DNA of 64,000 bases from Antilocapra americana (lineage: Eukaryota > Chordata > Mammalia > Artiodactyla > Antilocapridae): positions 4,484,864 through 4,548,863 of the forward strand of contig ML661900.1 in the NCBI GenBank assembly GCA_007570785.1, read 5' to 3'. The notes below the pieces were generated by a model, which saw only the letters and a program-made list of their open reading frames with translations, was not told the DNA's origin and ran no database searches. Made by a program: the position numbers and the translations under genes. Shown here one piece after another: positions 21,090-32,186 of this stretch. The first letter of the stretch is position 1; each line of letters begins with the position of its first letter.

Positions 21090-21190
21090 ACAGTGGTTAT
21101 AAGTCACTCATTTAATCCTTTCCACAACCCCACGGGGTCCATTCTATTATTCTTTCATCTTACAGAGGGGAAAACTGAGGCACAAGGTCT
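21090..21190 (-). repeat. MIR SINE relic
   Basis: TTTAATCCTTTCCACAACCC and CATCTTACAGAGGGGAAAAC in reverse MIR order. Confidence 0.7.
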
Positions 21191-21452
21191 TCAGGGAGAT
21201 TTTCCTGGAGTCCAGTGGGACACCAGGACTTGGCTCCTCACTTTGTCACTGAACTGGGGGAGGCCACATTACCTCTCAGGCCTCAGTCTATTCTGTAGCA
21301 TGGGAGAGACTTGCCCCCTGCCTCCCTCTTCCTCGGTGTGGATTGAGACACTGGGAAAGTCTTGATTAATCAATCTGAAATATTTGCAGAGGCCCCCATG
21401 AACCAAGCCTGGGGCTGGCTAGGAGAGACTAAAAACAAGGAGGTATGAATAA

Positions 21453-21674
21453 GAGGGGGCTTCCCAGGTGGCACAGTGGTAAAGAATCTACCTGCTAATG
21501 CAGGAGATGCAGGTTCAATCCCGGGGGTCAGGAAGATTCCCTGGAGTAGGAAATGGCAACCCACTCCAGTATCCTTGCCTGGAAAATTTCATAAACAGAG
21601 GCCCTAGCAGACTACAGTCCACGGAGTTGCAAAGAGTTGGATGTGACTAAGCACACACATATGCACACGGACAA
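21453..21674 (+). mobile_element. Bov-tA SINE, full length
   Basis: Complete tRNA head (CAGTGGTAAAGAATCTACCT) and Bov-A body. It is flanked by a 16-bp duplication with one change, AAGGAGGTATGAATAA (21437-21452) and AAGGAGGTGTGAATAA (21675-21690). Confidence 0.96.
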
Positions 21675-21774
21675 AAGGAGGTGTGAATAATAATGGTTCC
21701 ATTCAACAGAATTCAGCGCAGCTCAATTTTGCACAGACTGCATTCACAGACAGTGGTTGAAGTTAAGGAATATT

Positions 21775-21935
21775 GCTTGAGCACCTACAATATGCTGGGC
21801 CCTATATTAGGTGCTTTCCTGAATTAGCTCATAAGCCTCAACCACAACCCAGGAAGGTAGGAACGATGATCCCCATATAATCAAGGGGGTGAGCAACTTC
21901 CCCAGGTCACACAGTAGAACTGAGATTGTCAGGAT
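21775..21935 (-). repeat. MIR SINE relic
   Basis: GAGCACCTACAATATGCTGG, GATCCCCATATAATCAAGGG and CCCCAGGTCACACAGTAGAA in reverse MIR order. Confidence 0.75.
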
Positions 21936-22253
21936 TTGCCCTCCTTCCACCCTTGACCTGCCCTCTGTTTGGTGTTAGGGGCATAGATGGGAAGGGTCCA
22001 GGCCTCACTGCCCTCTGGAGATCCCGGCCCAGACCAGGAAGATTTGGAGAAGTTGGGAGGAGAGAGAGGTGTGTGTGGCTGGAGCAATCAGGACAGGTTT
22101 CCTGGATGAGAGGGGGCGGTGGTTGCTTCAGTGGGTTCATTAATGATGAAGCAGGTGAAGGCATTCATCCATCCATTCTCTCATTCATATCCTCAGTTAA
22201 TGCTGCGGCTTTCTCTGTGCACCAGAGCCTTGATCTCCTGCACAAGACAGCAC
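21936..22253. other. Non-genic stretch
   Basis: No gene recognised. ATTCATCCATCCATTCTCTC at 22163 may be a scrap of an L2 end. Confidence 0.4.
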
Positions 22254-22270
22254 AGCGCCATCTAGACTGA
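22254..22270 (-). promoter_or_regulatory. CTCF-like motif, minus strand
   Basis: Reverse complement contains CAGTCTAGATGGCGCTG. The CTAGATGGCGCT part is a full match to the right two-thirds of the CTCF core. The left CCA is replaced by AGT. Confidence 0.35.
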
Positions 22271-22674
22271 GGTGAGGGACGCATGGGGCGTCGTGCATAC
22301 ACAGAGCAGGCGCTAGGGAGGCAGGATAGATAACCAGGAGGTGGTGATAGCTGAGCTGAAATCCAAAGAGTCAGTAAGGAGTCAACCAGCAGACAGAAGG
22401 TGGGGGATGGAACCCCAACAGAGAACACCAGGGGCAAAGGCAGGGCCCTGGGACGGTGGGGAGAGACAGCCGACCCCATGGAAGCCAGCAAAGACCAAGG
22501 CGGTTCCAGCTCAGCTGAGAAGGGGCTAGGGGGCTGAGGCTGCCACCATCTCTCTCTCAGGTAGGGAGAATGTCTGCGTGCTGGGTTCTCTAACCAGCTG
22601 GGTCCCCATGCCAGCTCAGCCCTATTGGAAAGGCAGGGCCCCTCTCCAGAGGGATTAAGAGCAGGCGAGTTCGA

Positions 22675-22905
22675 ACCATAACGGCGCATGTAATTATGTG
22701 CAAAAATGAAGGAGAGTGTCTTAATAATTGATGGTGGGAGAGAGTAAATATCAGCAGAGGAACCCGGCTGTATCGCCGCCCGTCCCGTATGGCTGGGACC
22801 CAGGGCAGCGCCTGGCTGCTAATATGCCCATAAATTATTGAAGTTATAAAGAAGAAAGCAGGTGTCATGTCGCACCCATAAACAGCTTGTTAGCTAAGAC
22901 TAACA
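22675..22905. promoter_or_regulatory. Strong candidate conserved enhancer block
   Basis: Repeat-free block that alternates AT-rich cores with GC patches: GTAATTATGTGCAAAAATGA, TTAATAATTGATGGTGG, CCCATAAATTATTGAAGTTA, ACCCATAAACAGC (forkhead-type) and ACTAACAAAGGGGC (SOX/TCF-type). Flanking DNA is GC-rich and lacks these motifs. It looks like a non-coding element under constraint near a developmental gene. Conservation was not testable. Confidence 0.42.
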
Positions 22906-23708
22906 AAGGGGCAGCCTGCCGCTTGGCATTGTGTGGGCTCCCCCCACAGCCTCCCTGATTGCAGAGGGAAGAATGGATGAGGGTGGGTGTGGAGAGAGAG
23001 GTGGAGAGACTGGCCACCCCCTCCCTGCCCCAATCTAGCATCCTGACTCACTGTGGAGTCAAGTGGTCCTGGGAAAGAGAGGAGGCCCACAGATGTAAAG
23101 AGCCCCCAGATGGGCTGTGAACTCCCCTCACGGCAACGTACAAGCAGAGGCTGGACCAAATGTCCAGAGGACACAGAGAAGCTGTGTCCTGAGACTGAGG
23201 TCCTGCCCAGTCTGATGCACTGAGGCTGACTGGGGTTACTGGGAAGAACCGGATGCTGGGGCCAGACACGCAGGATGCGCATCACAGGAGAGCCACCTGC
23301 CGGCTGTGTGACCTTGGGGAAGTCACCCACCCTCTCTGAGCCACTTCCCATTCATGCTACCTGGGTCTAGCCGTGCCTCTTGGAGGACTGTGGGGAGGAT
23401 CCTAAGAGCATATGTATGCGATACTCTGGGTGCACATAGGCCCTTGTGTATAGGACGCCCCCTCTACCTCCCTTGTCCAACCCCACCCTCAGAGGGGCTT
23501 CTAATTAGATCAGGCCTAATGAGGCTTCCCTCTGCCAGGCTCTGTTTATGCTTCATTTAAGGCCTGCAGGACATTAGGAGGAAGAGAAAGACAGCTGAGG
23601 AGGGGAAAGGAGTCCAGCTGCCAGGGCTTGGCCACCCCAGGCTCCACCACACACAGGGCAGCCCCACCCCAGGGAACAGAGGAAGAAGATAGGGGATACT
23701 CCAGGGCC
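22906..23708. other. Non-genic stretch with a MIR scrap
   Basis: 23275-23350 reads forward MIR (CGGCTGTGTGACCTTGGGGA). Nothing gene-like. Confidence 0.45.
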
Positions 23709-23732
23709 AGAGAAAGAGAGAGAGAGAGAGAC
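23709..23732. repeat. (GA)n simple repeat
   Basis: AGAAAGAGAGAGAGAGAGAG run. Confidence 0.93.
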
Positions 23733-24785
23733 CTTGGGGGAGTAGCAGGGTAGGAGGGAGGTTGGGAAAGCAAGCATTTTGGCTCCTGGATGATAAAGAG
23801 CTTGAACCTTACTGTCTCTCAGCCTGGGAGGTCTGTGGTCTCTAGAATGCTTCCTTCCAGGAGGTGCAGCCAGTCAGCCTGAATGTGGGTGCCCACATTG
23901 TGATCAGCTCTGCTAAGGGCCACACAAGACAAAAGGGTCTCTTTCCTGGGAATAGGGAGGGCACCCAGGAGAGCAGCCAGATCCCCCCCTCCCCGCCCCC
24001 ATAACCTGCCTGAGACCACACAGGGAGCTAAGGGCAGGCCTGACCCCTGCCTGGGCTTGGCTTCCAGCAGCAGAAATACCCCCAGGAGAGCATTCCTTCT
24101 GTCAGCAGTTTCCTTCTTCCGGAGGAAAGAAAGGAATCCTGAGAGTTTCTATCAGTTATGCTTTGGGGTGGGCCTCTCCTCCAGGGGTTCCCTCTGCACC
24201 CCTTATCTTATCTGGCGCAGGGCTGCTCTGTCCCACCATGGCCTGCTTTGCAGATGCACAGAGAGGCATCGTCACTGCCCAAGGTCACACAGCAAGTCAG
24301 TGCTGATGCCTAGAGCCAGGCCCTCCTGCCTCTCCCCACACCTGCTGGGCTCAGCCCGGAGGAAGTGGGAGGCTTACACTGTCACACTGGGTGCTGGGCA
24401 CTGTGCTGTGACTGTTGGGGTGCGAGCATGCCAACGGCCACTGTGGTGTGGGGTTCCCAGGAGCACGCCTGCTGCCTGAGAACTCCCAGCCCCAGGCACC
24501 TGCTTGTCTACCTGCCACCTGCCCAGTGGGATGACAGTGGCCTGGACAGAGAGGATGGAGGCACTTTGGAGCGACGGCTCTTGGGGCTGGGTGCTTACTC
24601 AGAACCTAAGGACACCTCCCCCTACCCCCACCTGGAGAAGGAACATCTTTTGCCCAGGTCACAAAAGTCAGATGTTGGGGAACTGGAACATGTCTATCTG
24701 GTTTCAAAGTCTGCACCAAACTAAATAGGCAGAGCATATAGAAGCTGCATAGAGTGGTTACAGGCTGATGTGCACGTTTGCTGGT
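23733..24785. other. Non-genic stretch with a reverse MIR at 24230-24330
   Basis: TTTGCAGATGCACAGAGAGG and CTGCCCAAGGTCACACAGCA mark a reverse MIR. The longest frame (24057-24479) crosses it and has no domain. Confidence 0.45.
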
Positions 24786-24799
24786 GGGGGGGGGGGGGG
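24786..24799. repeat. G14 homopolymer
   Basis: Uninterrupted run of 14 G. It is G-quadruplex capable, and its exact length should be treated with caution because sequencing across G-runs is error-prone. Confidence 0.9.
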
Positions 24800-24857
24800 C
24801 GGTGTGATCAGGTCACACCTTCATGGCTACCGGAGATCCACACTGGTCCCTCCTTGA

Positions 24858-24872
24858 CCACTAGAGGGTCTG
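24858..24872 (+). promoter_or_regulatory. CTCF-like motif
   Basis: CCACTAGAGGGTCTG preceded by GA. It agrees with CCACTAGRKGG and then has T in place of C. Confidence 0.35.
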
Positions 24873-25674
24873 TCCCTCTATCTCTGTCTCTCTCTCCATC
24901 ACTCTGTCTTACTCTCCTTCTCTTACAGGGTCAAGGAGAGAAAGGCAAGCCAGACTCCTGGGCCAGCGACAGATGGACCTCACCACGCCCCCTGGCTGGA
25001 GCTAGGAGCTGAGAAGTGGAGAGTAGGGAGGCTGTCTGGTCTGGATCGGAGGGAGAATAGGGCTGACCAGGGGGTCAGGGGAATCACAGAGCCCTGGGGG
25101 TAGGACTGAGGGCTGGGCAACCCTCAAAGGTGATAAGGACCCTCTCGCCTCCCTTAGCTAGGTCAGACCTTGATAGGGAATGCTGGACCATCAGCAACAG
25201 TCAGGTTACACGGCGGGGAAGAGAGGCTCATTAGGGAAGGTTGGAGGGTGAACACACAGGGAGGTCAGGAGCCTCAGGTCCATGGCACCTCCTTGGGTCT
25301 CTCGGCTACGTGAGCTGCACCCCCTTTCTTGCCATTCTTGAGTGTGCTGTCCACCAGTCACAGCACTGACATCAGGGAAGGTGGGCCCTTGGGAGGACGC
25401 ACCCCAAGCTCCCTGATTGAGTGTTTCCACCCCGAGAGGCACCACAGCTCTGGCCCAGAGGCAGCTAGGACCAGAGGAAGATCTCAGGTAGGGATATGAG
25501 AAACCCAGGCATCCTTTCTGAGAGCCTGGGCCACCCCCAGCAGGACCCCTGGGCCTTTTGCCCTCCTATTACCTCTCTCTCCAGTATGAGATTGGGCAAG
25601 GGGATGATATATCTGGAAACAGGGATATGGGTGAGTGTGATGAGTGGGAGAACCTTCTGGAACATGGAGCCCTA
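24873..25674. other. Non-genic stretch
   Basis: It opens with a CT-rich tract (24880-24928) and is otherwise single-copy-looking. No gene recognised. Confidence 0.4.
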
Positions 25675-25790
25675 TGGGCAGAGCACTTAGGCAAGTTCCT
25701 TTACCTGCTCCAAAGGTAAATGTATGTCATAAGGATTAAATGGCATATGACCCATTCAAAACCCCAGAACAGGGCCCAGTGTCATGATCA
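25675..25790 (+). repeat. MIR SINE relic
   Basis: CACTTAGGCAAGTTCCTTTA, CATAAGGATTAAATGGCATA and CAGAACAGGGCCCAGTG follow forward MIR order. Confidence 0.6.
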
Positions 25791-26475
25791 ACCTTCAAGA
25801 GAGTGCACCGTTGTGAACATGAATCTAGTTGGTGTGGCGATGTTTGCTCTGTGTGTATCCAGTTTTTTGTGCTATGATTTTATCATTATTATTATAACAG
25901 TGTTGTATTGCAAATCTGTTCTGTTTGTATCACTGTTGAATGTGATGTGTCATTTCGGTTCTGTATGTCAGGGTTAAGTGACCTGAACAGGACTTTTCTG
26001 CATCTCCCCATTCTCAAAGCCCCGTCAGTCCACAGATGGAAAACCCAAGTCCCCATTCAGGGTTTCCAGCTGTGCTGGAGAGGAGCAGAAATTGTGGTCT
26101 ACACCTAGATCGTGCCCACCCTCTCAATCCCCTCTCTGCCCATGTGGTCTAGAGCCCACCTCCCACAACTGGCTGACCAGAGCCTGAAGGGCAGGTGAGT
26201 GACGGGTGTACCCTGGTTCCAGGAGTTCCAAAGGCAGACCCGAGTATCTATCTGCCCCTTCCGGGCCTACTACCTAACGTGGCATTTCTATAACCAAGGA
26301 AATGAGGGTGGCACAGATAGAAGTATGAGTGACACCAGGAGGGCAAGAAAGAACCTAGCACATGTGCCCTAGCACAGGAAATGGGCCCCAAAGCAGGGCT
26401 GAGGCCTGGTTGACGTCTCACTGGTCACTCCTGAAGCTGGTGGACACAGTACTGGCTGGTACCCTCAATTCCTTC
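25791..26475. other. Non-genic stretch, AT-rich at first
   Basis: 25800-25990 is AT-rich (TTTTATCATTATTATTATAA at 25878), without a repeat I can name. The remainder is ordinary. No gene. Confidence 0.4.
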
Positions 26476-26590
26476 AGCAACATGTACAGAGGGCACTACT
26501 GTGCCCATTTCACAGATAGGGAAACTGAGGCTCAGAAACAGGAAGTGACTTGTCCTAGTCAGTGGAGCCAGGAATAGTAGCCAGATCTGG
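26476..26590 (-). repeat. MIR SINE relic
   Basis: CCCATTTCACAGATAGGGAA, ACTGAGGCTCAGAAACAGGA and GACTTGTCCTAGTCAGTGGA in reverse MIR order. Confidence 0.78.
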
Positions 26591-27427
26591 CCCTGCTGAC
26601 AGTCACAGAGGTTTGGGAATGGAAGGAGGACACCCTAGTTGGAATGTTTTCTAAGGGGTAAATGATGTGGCTCAGGCAGCAGCCTGAGGTGGAGACATCT
26701 AGAAGGCCCCAGACAAAGGGGGGCCCCCACACTGAACCAAAGCATGGGCTCATACACTCAGATGCAGTGTGTTCACACCACCTGCTGGGGTGTGAAAACC
26801 AGCCATAAATACCTGCATTGTCGTGGTGCTCATCAGGCAAGTGGGAAGAGAGGCCTGGTGTGCCCTTGGGAAATTTCCCAGTGACTCACAGACTTGTGGA
26901 CCCCCCTCTTGGCACACCCAGACACTCCTTGCATAAGCACATCCCCTGAAACTGGCTTGTCAGGAAGCCTCCTTCCTCCCCCCCACCACCCACTTCCCAA
27001 CTCAGGGGACTGAGGAGTCCACAGCAGGGTGAGCAGAGGGCTGACCCCAGGCCTGCTCTGTCTCACTGCCTCCCTCCCCAGAGGCGGCCTAAGCAGCAGG
27101 TGGAGGTGGCGCTCATCACCACCCATCCCACCAGTGCCCAGCTGCCTCTCCCCACCCTTGAACTTGGCAGGGACAGCTCCACATTTAGTTAACATGCCGG
27201 AGGAGTGTGTTGGGGTGGAGGGGTACCTGCACATCTCATGGCTAAAGATAAATGCCAGCGAGCGTCTGAAGTGTGGGAAGCTCCGTGAACAAATTCAGGC
27301 CCGCCCATCCCCCTGGCAGGTTGGTCCCTCCTGCTGCCTCCCTGGCTTTGCCCACACCTGTGCTCACTACACAGCTTCCCAGTCCCCCTAGAGAGTAGGC
27401 TCCAGACCCACTTTAGAAAGGCCAGCA
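26591..27427. other. Non-genic stretch
   Basis: Nothing recognised. Open frames around 26833-27391 overlap on both strands and lack domains. Confidence 0.4.
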
Positions 27428-27515
27428 GCCCTCCCGTAGCCATCAATTAGCTCTGGGAAATGGAGAGTGAAGAGAAGAAATAGCTCAACATCTTGCTGCT
27501 AATTCTCCCCTGGTG
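27428..27515. promoter_or_regulatory. Candidate regulatory block
   Basis: GTAGCCATCAATTAGCTCTG and TTGCTGCTAATTCTCCCC give TAATT cores in an otherwise GC-rich context. Weak, motif-based inference. Confidence 0.22.
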
Positions 27516-28590
27516 GCAGACATTAGCCTGTCCTCCTCAGTGGATCCCAGGAGCACAGGATCCCAAAGGACCCCCAGACACTTCCTCTGCTGTAGGAGCC
27601 AGGAGGCCCCAGGAGAGCCTCAGCATGGCTGGAATTCCCGCGAGAGTCCAGCAAACACATGAGTGCCTGAGTAAGCCTCAGTTTCCCCATCTATGGATTA
27701 GGATGGTACTGCCAAGCCTGCCTGCTTCATGAAGGGGCCAGTGACACGAGAAGGGCCTTGGGGGTGTGACAGGGGTAGATACCCACCTCCTGGAGGGGCA
27801 AATGCACCTACGGCCCCCATAGTCAGTTAAGGCACAGCTGGTTCCTGTCTCTGCTGTAGCTACATGTCAGGGAAGCGTGTGTGAACCAGGGAGTCCACCG
27901 AAACACACGGCCCCCACCGCTACTCTAGCATATGCCAGTGTGCCGGAGGACCCAGGTGTGTTCACGAAGGCACGGCCCCACCTCCACTCTTGGCATAATG
28001 CTGGCAAACTCTGGTTCTGTCCCCATAAGGAGTCCTGCTTCCCAGCACCCTGCTGTCATGGCAACCAAGAGAGCTGAGTTGGGGGCAGGGATGAGGAAAC
28101 ATGAGCCGGGGGGAGCAGACTGGGCTGCAACTCACAGTCCACTGAGAGGTCAAGGACTCCTTTCCCGCCTCTCACCTCTCTGTCGGTGCTCCCAATACAG
28201 GTCACACAGCTCTGAGCACGTGGAGCCCAGGTGGGAACCTGCAGTTCCCCACACCCCGGAGGACCAGAGCAGAGCCCAGCAGGCCGTCTCTCCTGGAAAC
28301 AGACCAGTAAAACCCACATTCAGGGCGTGGCCTGAGGGTCAGCCCCTGGCTCAGATATCTCCCCATGCTGAGCCTGCCATGACCCTTCTCCATCTCCATC
28401 CCCACCGCCTGTGGTTCCAGCATCAGGTGTCCTCCCTGGGGTCTCTGTCCAGGGAGCACCCCAGGAAGGGCAGGGACTTTGACAGTCACAAGAGATGGGG
28501 CTGGGATTGGCTGGCAGCCAGGTACCGTGTGCTCCTCCAAACAAGGCCCAAAAGAGAGGCGGGCCCCACCACAGACAGTGGAGAAAAATA
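27516..28590. other. Non-genic stretch with a long uninformative frame
   Basis: A 219-codon plus-strand frame (27932-28591) is open. It has no domain, repeat or membrane segment, and antisense frames are open over the same bases, so I do not call it. CCTCAGTTTCCCCATCTATG at 27675 is a forward MIR scrap. Confidence 0.4.
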
Positions 28591-28594
28591 GAAA

Positions 28595-28800
28595 TGCCTA
28601 ATGCTTCCTGAGCATTTACTCTGTGCCAGGTACCAGGGCCCTCCTGTAATCTAGGCATTCACTTATTTCCTACTCTCAACAGCTCTGTGAGGATCGTGTT
28701 CCAAGTGTCTCCATCTTACAGGTGAGGACACAGAGGCACGGAGAAGCACAGTAATTTACCCATGGTCGCAGGGAAGGAAGTGGGACCCAGGAACATCCCA
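28595..28800 (-). repeat. MIR SINE relic
   Basis: GAGCATTTACTCTGTGCCAG, CTCCATCTTACAGGTGAGGA and GCACAGTAATTTACCCATGG in reverse MIR order. Confidence 0.82.
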
Positions 28801-29129
28801 GCATAGAGTGTGAAGATTGGGGAAGGCTCTCAGCTGGTTGGGTGTGTAGTGGGGGACCTAGGATTCATTTGCCTAACTGCCTATTTTATAGGTACTAATG
28901 CTGAAGCTGGGAGAAAGGTTTCTCTTGTAGCCTCCCTGGTGGGAGTCTAGGGCCAGGTGGGTGCCTGGCTGAGAATCAAGGCCCCTGGAGCCTCCCAGAC
29001 CAGGCCTCTGCTATGACCCCCTGTGCTATCTTGTCCCCCAAAGAAGGCACTAGGAAGCTAGAGCTGAAAGGATCCCATTTCATCTGCCAGGGCAGTGGAG
29101 AGGCAGGTCCAGTTCATGAGAGGGTCTGA

Positions 29130-29280
29130 CACAAGATAAGTAGTGATCAGAGCAGGGAGGGAGGAAATCCCAGAGGTCTCCCTGGAGGAGGCAGTCTTTC
29201 AGGAGTGGTAGGATCCTGACCTTCAGAGAACACGACAGACATTCTAGGAGGAAGGAACAGTAGGTGCAAAGCCATGAAGG
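29130..29280 (-). repeat. Possible reverse L2 relic
   Basis: CAGAGGTCTCCCTGGAGGAG and AGTAGGTGCAAAGCCATGAA resemble reversed L2 3' coding text. Confidence 0.4.
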
Positions 29281-29324
29281 TAAGACAGGGCGTACACAAG
29301 GCCCATGGAGTAGCCACAACTGCC

Positions 29325-29375
29325 CAGAATGTGGTCAGAGTCAGAATATGGTCAGAGGCAGAATATGGTCAGAGG
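29325..29375. repeat. 17-bp unit, three tandem copies
   Basis: CAGAATGTGGTCAGAGT, CAGAATATGGTCAGAGG and CAGAATATGGTCAGAGG lie head to tail, with two differences between copy 1 and the others. Confidence 0.95.
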
Positions 29376-30119
29376 CTGAGTGGGAGCCTGGGAATTCTTC
29401 TCCACGTCCTCCCTCCTCAGCACTGAGGGCAGTGTTTACCTCATTGATGAGATGTGTCCTTTTCTAAAAGGCCAAGGGGCCCAACGGGCTCCCTGAAATT
29501 GAGCAGGAAGACGCATAAAAAAATCCCAGTGTTAACGATCAGAGACGGCTTCTTCCACTTGAGCCTGTAGTGGGGCGATGCCAGCCTCACTGAAGGACGT
29601 TCCAGGCAGCCTGAGACAGGCACCGGCCAAGCCTTGGTCCCCTCTCTGATGCCATGCCCCAAGCCCTCTCTCTGTCTGTTTTGCCTACCACTCCCTTCCA
29701 TCCCCCCTTCCTCCCTTCTTTCCTTGTGTCTTTCTATCATTGTTCCTTTATTTTATTTTCAGCCCTCAGCACTTTTCCTGAAAAAGAACAGCTGGGCTGC
29801 TGGAGTCACAGAGGAAATATTTTTTTGACTACTTTGCAGATTCCCCTTCTCTATGAAAACTGACGCCACCATTGCTAAATGACAGGTGGACGCTGAGATA
29901 TTTATTTCCTTGTCTCCTTCTTTCTTCTCCCTCTCTGGGCTCTGTTCCGGGGTATCTGGAAAGACGGGGCAGTCACACAGCAGTGGGAGGAGAAGGGTAG
30001 TAAAGGGTAGAACTTTGGCATCAGGTGGGCAACTGGGGCCCTCGGTAGCATCATTAAGCCCATTTTACAGATGAGGAGACTGAGCACCAACACCACTCAG
30101 ATACAACAGTAATTATAGT
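29376..30119. other. Non-genic stretch
   Basis: It contains a pyrimidine-rich tract (29660-29760) and a CCCATTTTACAGATGAGGAG MIR scrap at 30059. No gene. Confidence 0.4.
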
Positions 30120-30305
30120 ACTAACACTAAACACAGAGCTGGCATTTAAGGAGCACTTGCTGCATGCCAGGTACTGTGGTAGACCCTTCACATGCAGTGA
30201 ACCAATGAGGCAGATACATTGCTGAGCCCATTTTACAGAGGGGAAGACTGAGGCTCACAGGGAAGTCACTAGCCCAAGGCCACTGAGCTGGGCAGGTAGA
30301 GCAGA
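30120..30305 (-). repeat. MIR SINE relic
   Basis: GGAGCACTTGCTGCATGCCA, CCCATTTTACAGAGGGGAAG and CTAGCCCAAGGCCACTGAGC in reverse MIR order. Confidence 0.82.
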
Positions 30306-30984
30306 ATATCCCCCCATACAACCATGCCCATGTTCACTCTGCCAGCTGCGACCCCCTACTGCCCTCCAGATGGCTGGTAATGGGAGAATCAATATTTGAA
30401 ACCACACTCGTCTACATTCTCATTTCAAAGCTGGGCTCTACTCCATGCTGATTGCTGTTGCCAAGAAAACATTAGACAGCAGTTCTAATCACAAGATGAC
30501 CTGGCCTGATCCTGACCCCAACCTGATTCCTGAGGCTAAGGGGTATGGACCTCCAGACCAAGCCTGACTCAGCCTCTGACCTGCCCTCTCTGGACCTCAG
30601 GACCCTGCTAAGCAGGGGAAATTAGACAGGCTGAGCCCTGGGTAGCAACACAGGAACTGGGCCTGAGGGCCCCCAGGACCATGCTGAGCAATACATGCCT
30701 CCTTCCCAAGGGTTTTTTTGCTCATCCTGTTCTCCAGGGCTGGAGACCACAGGCAGGCCCTTGCTCCTCTGGGATTCTAATCTGCTCCCTGTGGCCAAAA
30801 GACTAGAGGAGACGACAACAGGAACCCTGGCCTGGGCCTCAAACCTGCTGGTACACAACCCAGCAGCCACCAGAAATCTTGCACACACACACCCTGGGGC
30901 ACCCCTGTAAGGCCAGGAGGCCTTCAGCTCTGCATGTGCTATTGTGGATCCTGATCTGTGTACCCTCAAGTCCAAACTGAGGGA
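30306..30984. other. Non-genic stretch
   Basis: No gene or repeat recognised. Overlapping frames on both strands at 30622-30975 have no domain. Confidence 0.4.
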
Positions 30985-31375
30985 CAGTGCCTTTAAGACA
31001 CATCTAAGGAATGACGATCAGTCCTGCAAGCTAAGAAAGGCTGTTTGGATCAGAGCTGGCAGTAATATAGGATAGCAGCCTGTGTTATCTGCAAACCCGC
31101 AGCCCTCCTTGGCCGTCCAACATAAATGTGTTTAAATAGCAACACAGATGTACATGTCAATGGGAATGTTCTAAGCTAACGTGTGGCTGGTGTAAATGTT
31201 CATGACTTCAAAGTAAACATGATAGGTGGTGATGCCGTGTTCAATGTACACATCCAGTCTTTGGTAAGAGAGAGGGCTTCGTGAAAACACATGTCTATTT
31301 GATGTGAGATGCATGACCAATGGTAATGCATGTGTTCACACAGATGGAAGGTTAAGGCAGATGGGGCTGATTATC
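30985..31375. promoter_or_regulatory. Candidate conserved regulatory block, ~390 bp
   Basis: Long AT-leaning, repeat-free stretch in GC-rich surroundings with forkhead-type GTAAACA (in TTCAAAGTAAACATGATA), GATA-type sites (TGTTATCTGC, GATTATCAGAGATAGA) and ATGCATGTG. Its length and the absence of any known repeat text make it a reasonable enhancer or conserved-element candidate. Confidence 0.33.
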
Positions 31376-31904
31376 AGAGATAGAAATCATGGTAAGAAAG
31401 GGTGGTATAGTGAGAGCAAAGCCCCAAGGGCATGATGTGGAAAGGAGAGAAGGATTCTAAGAGGGGACGAGGGTGCAGAGAGAGGCTGGGGGCAGCGGAC
31501 TGTAGCTCTGGGGTCAGGGTGGAAACCCTGCTCAGCTGGGGTCCAGACGTGGCTGGGGAAGGTCTTCAGTGGGAAAACAGAAGCCAAGGGAGCCAGAGTC
31601 CATTGAGGGGACCTCGGAATCCTGTGTGCCTGGGGGGACCCTGGACCAGGCCTGGGCGGACCCTGGACCAGGCCTGGGCTCCCAACAGGCTGCCTCTCAG
31701 AGAAGAGCAATCACCAAGACTGCTCACGACTGGGCAAGTGAGGCCCTACTAAAGGGAGAGTGGGGAGGATGAAAGGGGGGGCATCCTTCCACCACCACCC
31801 CAACTCTATCATCCCAGGGAGTCAATGACAGAAAAATTAAACTAGAGTATCAAGAAACCTTAGTTCCAGCCGTGGTCAACCACCAGGGAACACTGGTCAA
31901 TGGA
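31376..31904. other. Non-genic stretch with a 22-bp tandem pair
   Basis: A perfect 22-bp direct duplication (key core CTGGACCAGGCCTGGG) lies at 31636-31657 and 31658-31679. Otherwise unremarkable. Confidence 0.6.
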
Positions 31905-32186
31905 CCTAAGATCCCAAGCCTCAGTACTTCTCACATGAAAAATGGAGGTTGACAATTTATTTAAAATAACCAAAACAGGCAAATCTACAAAGCCAGAAAT
32001 TAGATTAGTTATTGGTGAGAGACAGGGGTGTCGAGGGGAGGCAATGGATTTGTGGTTTCTTTTGGGGGGGATCAAAGATGTTCTAAATTTTGTTTGTGGT
32101 GATGGTTGCCCAACTTTATGAAATACTAAAAGATATTTAATTGTATACTTTAAATGGGTAAATTTTATAATATATGAATTATGTCT
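31905..32186 (+). mobile_element. L1 LINE 3'-end fragment, 5' of a SINE
   Basis: TTAATTGTATACTTTAAATG followed by GGTAAATTTTATAATATATG is the common end of mammalian L1 3' UTRs. It is interrupted by the Bov-tA at about 32187. Confidence 0.78.

Noticed and set aside
24786..24799. G14 run as a distinct functional element
   Set aside because: Homopolymers are common and error-prone to sequence. Listed as a repeat only.
27932..28591. 219-codon plus-strand frame
   Set aside because: No domain, repeat or splice evidence. Antisense frames are also open.
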